Shown: piece after piece, positions 9,812 through 21,972 of the stretch
Layout of the letters: every line of letters begins with the position of its first letter
Numbering within the stretch: position 1 is the first letter of the stretch
Assembly (NCBI GenBank): GCA_025890175.1
Contig: JANPYM010000008.1
Span: 324,572-388,571, forward strand
DNA length: 64,000 bases
Direction: 5' to 3'
Source: Ciborinia camelliae
Lineage: Eukaryota > Ascomycota > Leotiomycetes > Helotiales > Sclerotiniaceae
The notes under the pieces: generated by a model
What the model was told of the DNA's origin: nothing
What the model saw: only the letters and a program-made list of their open reading frames with translations
Databases searched by the model: none
Program-made: the position numbers and the translations under genes

Positions 9812-12518
9812 TTAACGCTTTAGCAAATAATTTTTATCCCACTTCATCTGTTGAGACATGGCAACATCTAACAACCATTCCACCTTGACGATTCGTGGCA
9901 ACATGTTCCCCGCCTTGGCCATCTCCTCGAATTTCGAGTAGAGAGCCTGTTCGGATTTCTTGTCGCTACTGATTAAGTAAACGGGTTCTGGGGGTCCCTC
10001 GTCTTCTTCTGGCTTGGTGGGTTTGATGGTCGGACGTCCTTTATACACACCAAAAGTAGCCCCGTTGGCTTCTGCGATAGCCTTATGTGTTTCAACCCCA
10101 TTATCGATGTCGGCAGTACAGTATATTGGAACCGAATTAAGAAGCCGGCCTTTATTAGCTCTGGCTCGAGTTACAGCATCCTTCAACTTGACCTTGTGCC
10201 TCTGCTCATTTTCAGTATCCTTCAGTGGAAAATCTTCGACATCTAACATCTTTCCTGCCTTGATACAAGCCTCGATGTATTTGTCTGATACAACGGTAGG
10301 TCCATGTGCAAGACCAACAAGGAATTTCCGGGTTCGAACCATTTTGGGGGCAGCCATAATGTTGACGGTTCCATAATTATTCCACACGGCGATACCAAGA
10401 TTACGTAGCTTTTTCTGATAATTGTTAGCAATAACCGTGAGAGGGTGAATAAATCAACTTGCAGTATCTGTCTCCTCTTTAGATGCCTCCGTCCAGACCT
10501 TGTACCCGGTAACAAGCATACGAACTTGGACTTCTGGTTTTGACGTAGTTTTCGCCTTCTTTACCGGACGAATATCAGTCTCGTCACTCTCGCTGTCACT
10601 ATCCTCATCGTTGTCTTGGTGTTTTGCAATTGGACTCGAGTTGCGTTGTAACTCCCGCTCCTTCTCAATCCTATTTGCAGCTCGATCACCACCAAACACA
10701 TGTCCTTTCCTCTTTTTCTCCAATTCGTACTGGGCAATATCAGGAGCAAGATCATGAATTGCATTCAGTGCTCTGTCTTTAGCACTTCGACTATTGGTTG
10801 ACGAAGGTGTGTCATTCTCCTTGCCTAGAGATGTGCGCTTCTTGGTCGCTGGGGTTGAGTTAACGTTTGTAGAGGCTGTAGAGATTCTTTTGCCTCTGGC
10901 TTTGGGCTTTGGAGGAGGTGCAAATACTCCTGCTTCCTCATCATCGGTCTCACCATCCATGTTGTGATCTCCATCTCGGTCTCGAATTGTCAAATTGTTC
11001 ATCTTTGAGGACTTCGGACTGTTTGGACCTGGGGTAGGATCTGTGGGAAAGTATTTCTTCTCCAAAGCCTTTAGGTCAAACTGAGTTTGGCCAATGACCT
11101 CACCAAGATTTGTTCTTGGGGGAAAGTGGATATAACGAGGATCGGTCAGTCTCTGAACCTCGCACTTTGCATAACTCTCTTCAAGCCACAGGTGATTGAC
11201 CATATCAATATTCCATGCATCGGCAGCATTACACTTCTCGCTGGACTTGCGAGCCGTAATAAGATGTGTATTATCCTGCTTCATGCTTTTTGTGAACTCA
11301 CCACCAGCGGCGTTTACCAGGTTCTCGAGGTAGATGCGTGCCTCTCCGCCATAATTAGACAAAGTTATTTTGTAGTTCTCAAAACCAGGCAGACCTCCTT
11401 TAGGCATAGGATAGTGAAGAAGTCTCCTGGTGGGGTTTGTCCATTCATTATGGGCAATCATATAGTAAAGCCAAGAGAGATTGCCCACGTGTGTTGAAGG
11501 TGATCGAGAAGCTATAACATAATTTCTTCCCTCCCGATAATTGCAGACGAATATGTCAGCTTTACGTACTGAGGGTGTCATTGTGCCTTGGCCACATTCA
11601 ATAAGTTGCGTAAGTAATTTGGTCAGTCGGCTTCCAATGTCCAGGTCTTCAGATAACATTACATTTTTCCCTTTGAAAACGTCCAGGTTGCGTTGTATAG
11701 GAGAAGCTGTCGGGGTGTCAAGCATATCTGGATGAGCCGCAGTAGCACCTTCAAGTCCTGCAGAGGAAGGGATTGGCAAATTATCTTCGGGTTTCATGCG
11801 ACCAATTTCAGGGTTCGGGAGTAAATAAGGTCGTTCATCTATACGCTTTCCTAGTTTCAGGCAGTCATCGAACCTATGTTTGGTTAGTTGAGAAGGTGTG
11901 CTATAGTCGAAATAACTCACCAATGCGGTAGCACAATCTTGCACTTCAACCCCTTCTCTTTGGCCTGTTGACATTTTGGATGGTCCATACTAAGAGCACA
12001 AATATGAGTTACCAATTTGGTTAAGCTGTTGCTCTCCATTCCACCCATAGCTAACGTGGCACCGATTATCGCATCTTTATCACCTTGTGGAATATCTGCG
12101 CATGTAAGGTTGACATTGGAGAAAATAAGTCGCTCGTCAGGTGTGAAGGGGCGTATTGGTACTTGTTTGCGTTTGCTGAGAGATTGTGTTACCCAACTAG
12201 GCGTAACAACAGGTACGAGTAAGAGACCGGCTTTATCGTAACATGCGAAGTCGGTGGTGGTAGAGACAATATGAGTGATCTCTTCTACGTTTATGCCATC
12301 GTCTGGTTTTTTAATCTCTGCTGAAGCTCCATTATCCTCAAGAATCTCTCTGAACTACAAGTTTACTTTACGTCAGTACAAGAAGTCATCATGAATTATT
12401 GGCACGGGAGACACACCTGTCTTGCTTGCGTTACCGGAAGCTCTTTGCTCACAATAATAGAGATATTGCAACTATCGAATATGGGGAGGGGAACAGCGTC
12501 GCCGTTTTCTTCGGTCAT
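9812..12518 (-). CDS. BRC1: Multi-BRCT DNA-damage response scaffold, Brc1/Rtt107 type
   Basis: Four exons (12518-12417, 12354-11921, 11873-10463, 10414-9812) give about 849 residues, close to fission yeast Brc1. BRCT units are visible at about 8-100, 105-195, 235-325 and 330-420, then a charged, Ser-rich linker with RGKRIST and PVKKAKTT, then a C-terminal BRCT pair (about 645-849) with MAAPKMVRTRKFLVGLAHGP and a final RIVKVEWLLDVAMSQQ. The family binds gamma-H2A and Smc5/6 or Slx4-type partners during replication stress. Introns are 12355-12416, 11874-11920 and 10415-10462; the last uses a GC donor (GCAAGT...CAG), the only junction that keeps the frame. It is divergent from the hydrolase gene, with a CACGTG box between them. 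Confidence 0.93.
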
Positions 12519-12815
12519 TTTGAAATACAAATTCTACATGAACAGTATGAATATGAATTTATGACAGGTAATACGTGTGGTAGCTGATTGATGTCTCTCT
12601 TGCTAGTAGATGATGAACGATATTGTGCTGTTGTATGTTGAGGGTTGAGTTTAAGTTTGAGTAGAGTATCGTATCGTATTGTATTGTATTGCATTGCATC
12701 AAGATTGTACTTTTGTTTAATCCTCAAAATCGCGAACGCGGACCTGATGCGCGTTTCTGGGATGAGAAAACACGCTAAAAAGACAGGGATATGTTGATTG
12801 CTTTTGACGCCCAGT

Positions 12816-12821
12816 CACGTG
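12816..12821. promoter_or_regulatory. CACGTG box in the BRC1/hydrolase divergent promoter
   Basis: The palindromic E-box CACGTG, in the context GTCACGTGCC, lies 298 bp upstream of the BRC1 start codon and 512 bp upstream of the hydrolase start. It is a typical bHLH (Cbf1-like) site; function is inferred only. Confidence 0.35.
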
Positions 12822-13333
12822 CCGAGTTAAACCTTACATCTCATCCCAAAATCCAAAAGTGTGTATCTTTTTCACGACATCATTGATTGAATCTAAGAAT
12901 CTAACCCGATCAAAATATTTGTGTTAATGGGCAATTTTTGCAATTGAATGGAATTTTATGCAATGAATTTCAGATGAGGTCCTTAATACCTACTTTAACC
13001 TTAATCCCACCCCCCCTTTTACCGCTAACCTAGCTTTCCCGGGCCGAGGCTTATGGAGACGGAGACATATCCGGCTGGGTTTCCTACCCCAAGGTCCATT
13101 GGATGGAGCTACGCCTACTACCCGAAGATCATACCCTTTATTCTTAGAAAACTTCAATATCTTGCTTGACCTTTTCATGATATATATGCCAGCATTTCCT
13201 TCAAATTATATCAAAGTGTATTTACTTTTATTCATTCATTCCTATCTTCGTCTCTCCAAATCAATTTTCCCTCCACCTCCAGACCACAAGGATCTAACCC
13301 TCCCCTCCCCTCCCCTCCCCGCATTCCCCCACC

Positions 13334-14945
13334 ATGAACTCCACAATCTTTGAGATAAAGGAACATACACTCGAATGTCAACACATTCGAGAATACCCAC
13401 GTGCGACCTCCACTACCCAAGAAGACATATTAAAACTAGCCATCAAACAATACACACCACGAGATAATCCTCATCCACAACCCGGAGATGTGACGATAAT
13501 CGGGGCGCACGCAAATGGATATCCGAAAGTATACTTCTACTTCCCCCATCAATTGAGAATTCCGGACGCTGAAAATGGTTAGGAATTGTATGAGCCATTG
13601 TGGGAAGATGTTCACGCACGCGCAGAGGTCAATGGCTTTAGGATACGAAGTATCTGGATAGCAGATTTGGCCCATGAAGGCGCTAGTGGCGTGTTGAATG
13701 AGCAATTATTGGGAAATGATCGTACGTAAGGAATTTCTGAGTCGATTCATTTATCCTCGATCTTTCAAGATGGCTTGGGCTATGTTTGCAAGAGCTCTAA
13801 GATAAGTTTCCAAAGTCCACAAGTGTGGGTGGTTCTAGGATCTTACCCAAAGGATCAGTCTTTGTTATCTTAAAGAAATTCATGAATTAGATTCGGATTT
13901 CTATAGGTCTTGTTCCTGGAAATATGGATTGCAATTCAGTTTAATACCCATCTATCTCATAACCTTCTTATGACACCCTATTTTTCTTACCTCACCTAAC
14001 ATCACCACCTACCCAGCATCCTGGATCGATCATGCCCGTGACCTACTTCACATGGTCAACACCTACCGAACCCAAATGCCCCTCCCCATTATCGGAATCG
14101 GCCACTCCTTCGGCGCCAACATGCTCACCAACCTCTCTCTCATGCATCCCCGCCTCCTCACCACCCTCATAATGCTCGACCCCGTAATCCACGAATTTGC
14201 CTCGAGTCCCCCCGGTCATCCCGACCCAAACCAGCTCTCCACCTTCCGTCGCGATCTCTGGCCCTCTCGCGCCGCCGCCGAATCCTCCTTCCGAAAATCA
14301 AAAGCATACGCGAGATGGGACCCCCGCGTTCTGCACCGCTGGTGCCAATACGCCATCCGCGCAACCCCCACGGCCATCTACCCCGACGAACCAGCGGGCA
14401 GCACCACCCTCACCACCACCAAACATCAAGAATGTTTCTCCTTCATGCGGCCCAGCTGGGACGCCTTTTCCCCAGATGGCAAAACGATGACGCGCCCCGA
14501 TCTCATCCCCGATCTACACGCATCAAGTCCCGTCCAACATCCCTTCTACCGACCCGAACCCCACAATACCCTCCTCCGGCTCCCGCATCTCCGGCCCCCC
14601 GTCCTCTACATCTACGGCTCCACAAGCACCATATGCGACGCGCCTTCGCGCGCGCACAAACTCTCACGCACGGGCATCGGCCACGGCGGCAGCGGCGGCG
14701 CGAAAGAAGGAAAGGTCACCGAAGTCATCTTGGAAGGGATTGGCCATCTCGTCGCGCAAGAAGCGCCGGCGCAGTGCGCAGATGCTCTAGCGCCGTGGAT
14801 CGGACGGGAAGTGAAGAGCTGGCGCACGCAACGGGAGGAATATCTCGCCTGGACGAATAAGACTCTGAGGGAAAAACAGACGGTGTCTTCAGAATGGGAG
14901 AGGAGGGTTGGAGGGCCACCCGCGAGGTTGGGGAGTAAGTTGTGA
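13334..14945 (+). CDS. Alpha/beta hydrolase with C-terminal SKL peroxisome signal (LPX1/AKT2-like)
   Basis: Exons 13334-13528, 13583-13721 and 14017-14945 give about 420 residues. The first intron (54 nt, GTATAC...TTAG) begins after YPK and the spliced protein reads ELYEPLWEDVHARAE. The second intron is long (295 nt, GTACGT...CCCAG). The nucleophile elbow GIGHSFGAN places Ser at about residue 142, and GIGHLVAQE gives a candidate catalytic His at about 355. The protein ends GSKL, so SKL is a canonical PTS1 directing import into peroxisomes. The family includes yeast peroxisomal lipase Lpx1 and peroxisomal hydrolases of secondary metabolism such as Alternaria AKT2. No biosynthetic genes surround it, so a housekeeping peroxisomal esterase/lipase is likelier. 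The substrate is unknown. Confidence 0.88.
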
Positions 14946-15705
14946 GTTGTGTATGTATGATCTTGTCGTGGTTTAGTTTATTTCCCACAAGCCTGCGTAC
15001 AGGTAACCTACCTACCTACCTATCTTATGATATATCTATCTATCGTTTTTTTCAATATATTTCGCAAAAATAATAAAATTTTCAACCCTTCGATTCATTA
15101 ATTCTTTCATCCCTATCCTCATCGATCATCATCAATATTTGCTCAATGGAACACTACCTAGGTGAATTGCCATTTCCCATGTCCCATTAAACATTATTTG
15201 ATATACCACTCACTACCTAGGTAATCTTACATCAATCAACATAAATCAAGGGTATACAAGAATTAAAATCTACCTATATTGTATATAAATAATCACCAAG
15301 TAGATCCATGGCAGTCAAATATATCGATTTCGCAAAATAAAATAAACCATTGATTTCTATGAATACAGGTCGTGAAATTGAATATCATAAACCCACCCTT
15401 CAAAGGAAAGGCCTTTTCTCATTTACTGTGATATGGTATGAGAATGGTCCCCGGGTATGCTTTTTGTTAGAGCAAAGAAAAACAACAAGATTGAAAAAAG
15501 GCCAACTAGCGAAATCCGTGTATTCACATCATAACCTTTCGTGAAAGACCTGAAGACGTTACCTACAAACGCCCCTTGGCCTATTCACTGTAAATCATCA
15601 ATAGAAAAACATTTCATATCCGACCCCATTGTCATTAAAAAAATCTATGTTGTGTGAGCAGAATCCAAATGGTTACTTTTTTGCAACCTATTTGGAAAGG
15701 ATAAA
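14946..15705. other. Intergenic region between convergent genes
   Basis: AT-rich sequence with CCTA/TAGG microsatellite near 15005-15030 and scattered ACCTAGGT palindromes (15167, 15215 areas). It serves as the shared 3' region of the hydrolase (+) and the SR protein (-). No gene was seen. Confidence 0.6.
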
Positions 15706-17391
15706 TTACCAGTAGCGGCCGCCACGACGATATCCGTCATCAGCATATCCGGCATCTCTTGGTGGGTAGTCTCTTGGAGGAGGACGGTCATAAGGTGGTC
15801 GGCCATGTCCATTGATGTATGGATCGGCTGGAGGGTAGTCACGACGATAAGGATCATCGAAACCACTGCGACGTGGTGGTGGGTAGTCATCGATTGGACC
15901 ACGAGGTCTGGGTGGTGGAGAGCGACCATAACGACCACGATCATCATCATAATAACTACGACGAGGTGGGCTTCGATCACGATAGGCATCACGGCGTGGA
16001 CTATACCCACGGGGTGGACCACGTCGATCATAATCATCGGCGGGGTAAGGTCTTCCTCGAGGAACTGGGGATCGAGATCTGGCACGATCACGAGGGATAT
16101 CCGGTTGGGTCTATCTCAACTCGTTAGAACTATGAACGGTAGGCAAGGAATTCAGATGAGGATTTAATCATGAAGTTATTCCTTACATCAGCAGTGCAAG
16201 TGACTCGAGCGCCTTTGAATTCACGGCCATCAAGTTTTTCAACTGCAGTCTTTAAATCTGCTGCGGTCTCGAATTCGACAAAGCTTCTATTTTGTCAAAA
16301 GTTAATGCTTGTCAAATGAAAATGGTCCATGCGTCACTTACCCTTTGCCATCACGATCACGACCTGTCTCCGAGTAGACGACGTCGAGGCTAGATTGACG
16401 AGCGAAGTCTTTAAGATCCTATATCCAGAAGTCCACGTAAGTTGTTGTCCTGGACTGTTGGGCTTTGCAAATGCCAAGGGGTGGATGTTGCCCTTGAATT
16501 AGTAACCAGGAATATATCCTTTCAAAGGTCGCTGATTTCACCTTCCAGAGGTTGGCCATCTTTCCAGCGCAAAATGACCATTGTCCGGATATGCAAGGGC
16601 GCAAATAGCAAGCAATGATAGCAGAAAGGAAGTCGAGACATGATTAAAAAAGGCCAATCGCGAGTAACGTTTAGATCAGTCCATGAAAAATCCTGGCCTG
16701 CCCGCGCACATGCACTAGCATATTGTTATGGTATGAAAATACAAATTCCATAACGAGCGCGTCGCTGACCAGGATTACAATGGTAACTTGGCCAGTGACG
16801 GTCTGTATAGAAGGAAGGCGTCCAAAAATTATGTTGTATATAGTCCAAATAGCAATAATTGAGATCCATGAGTCCGGGTGAAGGAACGGGGTAAACAGAC
16901 CTGCCAGCTGGTCTCACCTGGAAGTCCAGAGATTTGCATTCGATGAGGGGTACGTCTGGGACGAGGAGCAGTTCGCTCAGGATTGGCAAAGGTATCTCGA
17001 TTGCGAGTACCTCGGGCGAATTGTACAGTCAAGCGTTCGCCCATAAAGTCGGAACCGTGGAAGGCTGTGAAGAAGAATATGTTATCAATTGTGTCCGACT
17101 TCGAAATGATTTGTTGTTGTTATTGTTGATTTCCTTACCAGGAACGACGTCGCGCGCATCCATTGCATCCTTATATTCGATGAAGCCGAAGCCATTCATG
17201 AGTTTAATCTCGGTGATTTCGCCCGTGCCGTGGGTGTTGAAATGAGCTTCAACATCAGCTTTGGTGGCTATTTAAATTATTAGCACAAGGGATTTATTGA
17301 TTGTCGCATAACAACTGAAGGGATGTGGATTGAGCTTACCATTGCGAGGGAGATTTCCCAAGTAGAGTCTGGTGGAGGAAACCTCGGTCAT
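15706..17391 (-). CDS. SR splicing factor, SRSF1/Srp2 type
   Basis: Six exons (17391-17340, 17267-17139, 17064-16901, 16418-16342, 16286-16187, 16110-15706) encode about 308 residues. RRM1 has RNP2 LYLGNL (9-14) and RNP1-like GFGFIEY. The second RRM is a pseudo-RRM with the invariant heptapeptide SWQDLKD (113-119). The tail is rich in Arg, Asp, Tyr, Gly and Pro with RARSRSP, and ends RRGGRYW. Such proteins bind exonic enhancers and shuttle with mRNA. Intron 3 (16419-16900, 482 nt) is far longer than the others (55-76 nt). It cuts SWQ|DLKD in phase 0 and uses the weak donor GTCTGT, while a strong GTGAGA lies 17 nt upstream at 16917. This arrangement resembles autoregulated alternative splicing known from SR genes. 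Confidence 0.93.
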
Positions 17392-19109
17392 TTTGATGAA
17401 TTGATGTTTTTATAAAGTTGACCTTGTCGTTGATATGATGATGATACTGCCGTGTACCTGTTGATACCTAGGTAGTAGTTTGAAAACTTTCCGATTCAAC
17501 TTTTTTGAGTTGTCGGGGAAAGGGAAAGCGAGGGTTTTTAAGATCGAGGACAACGCCGTCGTCGCGGTCGCAAATTGCGCAGGTGAAGATAATACCCTTT
17601 TTTTATTTGGGATTATCTTGAAGACCAGTCAGATCAGTTAGACCAGTCAGTAAAACGCGAAATGCAATCAAATGTAAATTGATCAATGCTTTGCTGCAGC
17701 TACCTTAACCTTAACCTCAGGTACTGGGTATGCGCAAGAAAGTGGGGATTGAACAAAAGAGGTGGATGATGGAATTAGAAGGGGAAGATTTGATGGATCA
17801 TGGGCGGGATGGATGGACAAGTGATGGATGGGGGTTAGAGAAAAATGAGTTTAGATTGAGATTGGAGGGAAACTTAGAAGACGCTAGTGAGGATGGAGGA
17901 GGGAGAACATCACGGGCTGGGACGGTCAAGGGAAGGGAAATTATTATGGAGAACCGAGAGAGGTCAAGAGGTATCACAAATAGAATGATGGGGGTGAAGT
18001 TAATAAATCACCGTACTCAAAAGTAAAATGACGGGGTGAAGTTAATAAATCACCGTAATCACAAGCATAATGACGGGGGGTGAAGCTAATAAATAACCGT
18101 AATAAGCTAATAAATAACCGTAAGGCGGGACCAAAAAGCGGGATAGGTAGAAAATGAGTTGAGAGAGTAAACAATGACATTATAATATGTATGTACCTAC
18201 CTAATACCTATGGATTATTTGATTATTGAAGTCTTTTTTTTACAGTACATATAATACAATACCGTACCAATGATTGAATTTCGTATCATCAACTTTGATT
18301 GGATAGAATATAATGAATAATAAATAATAAATATAGTAGGCATATTTGTATCTATTTAATATCTACTAGGTATATAACATACCAACTATACTTTTACCAT
18401 CTATCAATATATATACCTATATATATATCTAATACCTACTGCACTTCTAATTGTAACTAATTATCTACCTAGGTATAAACAATCACAATCAACCTAACCA
18501 AAAGATTCTCAACAACCTTACCTACCTCTAGGTACCTATCTAGGTATACTTACTTACTAAGCTGGAGGTATATATATCCATAAGTAGTACGTACCATACC
18601 TGTCTAGACTCTACCCTACCCTACCTAACCCATCATCTGAATTTCACTACCTATAAAATCACTACCTACTCACCGCCAACGATTATTTATCCCTTATCCC
18701 TTCCTTCCTCAGAAGGTACTACTATTTCTCAACATTTTGATCTCTCATGCAGGTTCATGCAGGTGCATTCATACCGCATGCAGGTAGGTAGGTAGGTACC
18801 TATAGTAGCATGGATCAAGTTTCCAATAAATATCAAGCAAGCAATCAGTCACTCAATCATGAATCGATCAATCAATCAATACCGATCATGAAATTTATAA
18901 CACATATCTCATAATTGTACTCAAGTCCTTTGCCAACAAAATGATTCAAGTCCAGTCCAGTCAACCATAACACCATACCATACCATCCAAAGCGTGAAAA
19001 ACTCCTTGCTTGTCAACCCCCCTTGACCAGTCAGTAGACCCCCAAATACCAAAGAATCCCTGATGTGTAACTCCAACATAATATCCGACAAGGAGAAAAA
19101 GCAAATAAT
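17392..19109. other. Intergenic: SR-gene promoter and NDC80 downstream region
   Basis: 1.7 kb, AT-rich, with many CTACCTAGGTA-type motifs (17463, 18470-18550, 18785-18800). The open frame at 17730-18026 is Glu/Gly/Arg-biased without recognisable features and overlaps a tandem repeat, so I do not call it a gene. Confidence 0.6.
17985..18121 (+). repeat. Imperfect tandem repeat, about 41-bp unit, three copies
   Basis: Units starting near 17986, 18028 and 18069 share ATGAYGGGG, GTGAAG, TAATAAAT and ACCGTA in the same order. A shorter fourth partial copy (TAAGCTAATAAATAACCGTA) follows. The function is unknown. Confidence 0.75.
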
Positions 19110-21488
19110 TCATCCACTCATTTCAACATCTTGGGTATCATCTCGAATTTCATCATCACCTCCTAGCTCATGCTCAACCTCATCAACAACAAATCCTTCG
19201 TAATCTTCAAGATTCTTCTGAATGTGAACCTTGAATTTGATGATGTCGTTTAACATCTTCTCAATCTCTGTATGCAACTCCTCCCGAAGTGTATTGGCTC
19301 GGAGAGTTAATTGCTCATATCTAGGTCGTGTTAGTGTCATTTGGTATAGGACCATCTCAGGAGTACTACTAACTCAATGTTTGTATTCATCTCTCGTTGC
19401 TCCATTAACTGGACGGATTCTGTGAGACCAGCTCGCATTTTAGCTAGCTCTTTCTCCATCTTCTCAATTTGTGCATCAGAAGCAAGTTTTTGAGTTGTGG
19501 TGACCTGATTTGTACATTAGCGGGTGTTGAATTCTCGGTTGTGTTTGATCCTCTTACCTCTTTGGTCTTTTCATACTCTTCTTCTGCAGCTCTGACGCGG
19601 TGCTCCAAAGCCTCTACCTCACCCCTCTTATCGTCAATAGCTTCTTTAATATTGTCCAGTAAGTCGTTGTGCTTCTCCATTTCTTCAACTGCGAGAGTCC
19701 TTCGTTCCGATATCTCTTTTCGGAGGCCAATAAAACTGTTCTTCACATGACCTCGAAGATCAAGATTCAATATATGAGCTGGTTGATAACCCGTCGTAGG
19801 ATCGGCAAGAAGTCTATCGCCATCTCTCCCACCAGCATGAGAACTTGCCATTTGCGATGCCGAGAAATTAGGTCCTTCGTTGACAACCACCTGGAGCTCG
19901 TAGTTCTTTCCTTTGGCATTAATTGCGGTGGATGGAATAAGGCCTATCTGGTATCCCAGGCTATTGTACTTTTCCACTACGCGCTCCAAATCTTCCAACT
20001 TGCGACCCGCTTCCAACTCCTTTTCGGCAACTTTTCTCCTCGCTTCCTCCAATCTTTGCTGTGAGGCTTCGTGTCCCTTCTGAAGTCGTTCCATCTCAGA
20101 ATTCAAGCGATCGATATCTTGCATACTCATCCCTCTGCTATCAATTTCCTCTTGGAGCCTTGATCGCTCATCAGATGCTTCTTTTAGCTCTTGTAAGACC
20201 TTGTCAAGCTCCTCTTGCAAGAATTGTATACGTGACTCATATTTCTCGGATTTTTGATTCATGCGATTGTCGAACTCTTCAAATTTTACCTTGTCATCTT
20301 CCATGATCTTGAAGTTTCTGTCCAAGGTAGCAATATCCGAGCCAGTCTTTTCAAGCATCTCAATCTCCTTTTGTAGTCGTTCGTGCTCTCCTTCGAGAAC
20401 CCGCATTTCATCAAGATATTTTGAATTTCCTCTATTGAATTCTTGTGCCATGGCCTGAATATGTGGTGCGAGAACCTGGTCCTGATCATCGTCTCCGGCA
20501 TCTTCGTCCATGGAAAGCCAATCTCGATATGCGCTGCTGAGAAAGTTGAAAATAATGCGATCTCCACTGACATCAACACCAGCTTCTGCGCATGCCTCAT
20601 CATATCGGTCGGTGCCGTATCCGTCCAACATCTGAGCAAGTTGCATCATCCAATGTAACAAACCAAGAAAGAGTGGCCACGAATTTGCGCCTCCAACGGC
20701 TGATAATGCAGATTTAGTGATGCTTTTCTGGTATGGATAACGTAGTTGAGCCATGATTGGAGGCACTTCCTGGTCGATGGCCTTTTGGAAACGATAACTT
20801 GGATCAATTCTGTGGTAAAGCCATTGAAACATAAAGACAAAGTCCTTTTGAGTTGGCGATTTCAGAGTATTGGCTGACACATTATGATTCATCTCGATGT
20901 CGTAATTGTTATTGGCCATATACTCCAGGAGTTCTTGTCCAATCTTTCCCTGATAAGCTCGATCTCTCAGCGGGCGAGGATCTTTCGGTACTCCAGCTGG
21001 TTGAGGTCCAGTTTGAAAAAAACTTTGATGTCCCATTGGTCCATTTGTTGAACTTCGAGATCGATAAACACTGCTTCGACGCTCTACCCCTTCCCCAGAT
21101 GCGCGGCCCATTTGAGGAGGTGCATAACTTTTCCGGCCACTGCTATTTTGGAATGAAGTTCTTTTCACGGATGAAGTTCCTATATCTGCAAAATTTGGGC
21201 CCGATGATGTTCGTGAGAATAAAGGTTGATTTGGCCGCGAAGGTGCGAGAGATTGTCTGGCCCCCCCAGTGCGAACATGGCTGGCGGTAAAGGGTGCATT
21301 GTTATAACCACCGATAGAATTCGATCGTTTCATGGCGGAAGCTGGTTGTGGTAGAGACGAATTGAAGTTGATATTTCCAAGTGTCTACACTGAATGAGTA
21401 ACTTCTAAATTAACGTTTGAAGGGGGGCATAAAGGATCCTTACCTCTCTGGGTCGGCGCACGGAGAAAAGACCTGTGTCTTGCGACAT
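19110..21488 (-). CDS. NDC80: Kinetochore protein Ndc80
   Basis: Four exons (21488-21444, 21384-19558, 19504-19374, 19320-19110) give about 737 residues. The first exon encodes [15 protein letters not shown], the conserved fungal Ndc80 N-terminus, spliced to [11 protein letters not shown] basic, Ser/Arg-rich tail (1-115) precedes the calponin-homology microtubule-binding domain (about 115-250, with [20 protein letters not shown] and [18 protein letters not shown]). Long coiled coils (about 285-700) follow and the protein ends in an acidic tail. It binds microtubules and, with Nuf2, Spc24 and Spc25, attaches them to the kinetochore. Introns are 59, 53 and 53 nt; the third uses donor GTTAGT. 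It is divergent from PEX14, 484 bp apart. Confidence 0.97.
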
Positions 21489-21749
21489 TTTCAATAATTT
21501 TCCTCCAGAATGAGGTTTTTCTCTTTCTTTGTAGGATGAATGCGACGAATTTCTTTCTATGTGGAAGATATTGTATGTATGTTATATTGAGGATCCGAAA
21601 ATGCAGTTTTTGCGAAATTTTTATTTACATAGAGATGTAGATTTGCGACAACAAAACTTCTGAATTTGGTGCATCGAAGGGCCACCTGGGCAACGCTTGG
21701 GAAAAGTAAACAATCCGATATAGTTTAGCGCGAGACTAGATAAGGCGAT

Positions 21750-21755
21750 CACGTG
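21750..21755. promoter_or_regulatory. CACGTG box in the NDC80/PEX14 divergent promoter
   Basis: The palindrome CACGTG in the context GATCACGTGTAA lies 262 bp upstream of the NDC80 start and 218 bp upstream of the PEX14 start. It could serve both genes. This is motif evidence only. Confidence 0.35.
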
Positions 21756-21972
21756 TAAACTAGACTAGGAATTTGAACAAGCCAAGCCAGTGACGGACGG
21801 GAGCTTGCGATGCCTCGGTTCCGGCCATTCGCATTTTATAAGTTAGTGTGTGAATGTGGATACTAGGTATTCATTGTTCAAGTTCCCAAGGTAGATTTCA
21901 CAGCTGTGTATTCATCTGACGGTGAGAAGAATTTGGCCTTGTCTTTTGTTTTTCATCTATATTCATCAGATC

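Noticed and set aside
10325..10345. GGGTTCGAACC, resembling a tRNA B box
   Set aside because: It lies in a conserved BRCT-coding exon and no A box or cloverleaf arms are found at the right distance.
10014..10376. Plus-strand ORFs over BRC1, NDC80, ERG13 and RAD10 (for example 10014-10376, 30742-31452, 45045-45467)
   Set aside because: They are antisense shadows of well-supported conserved coding exons.
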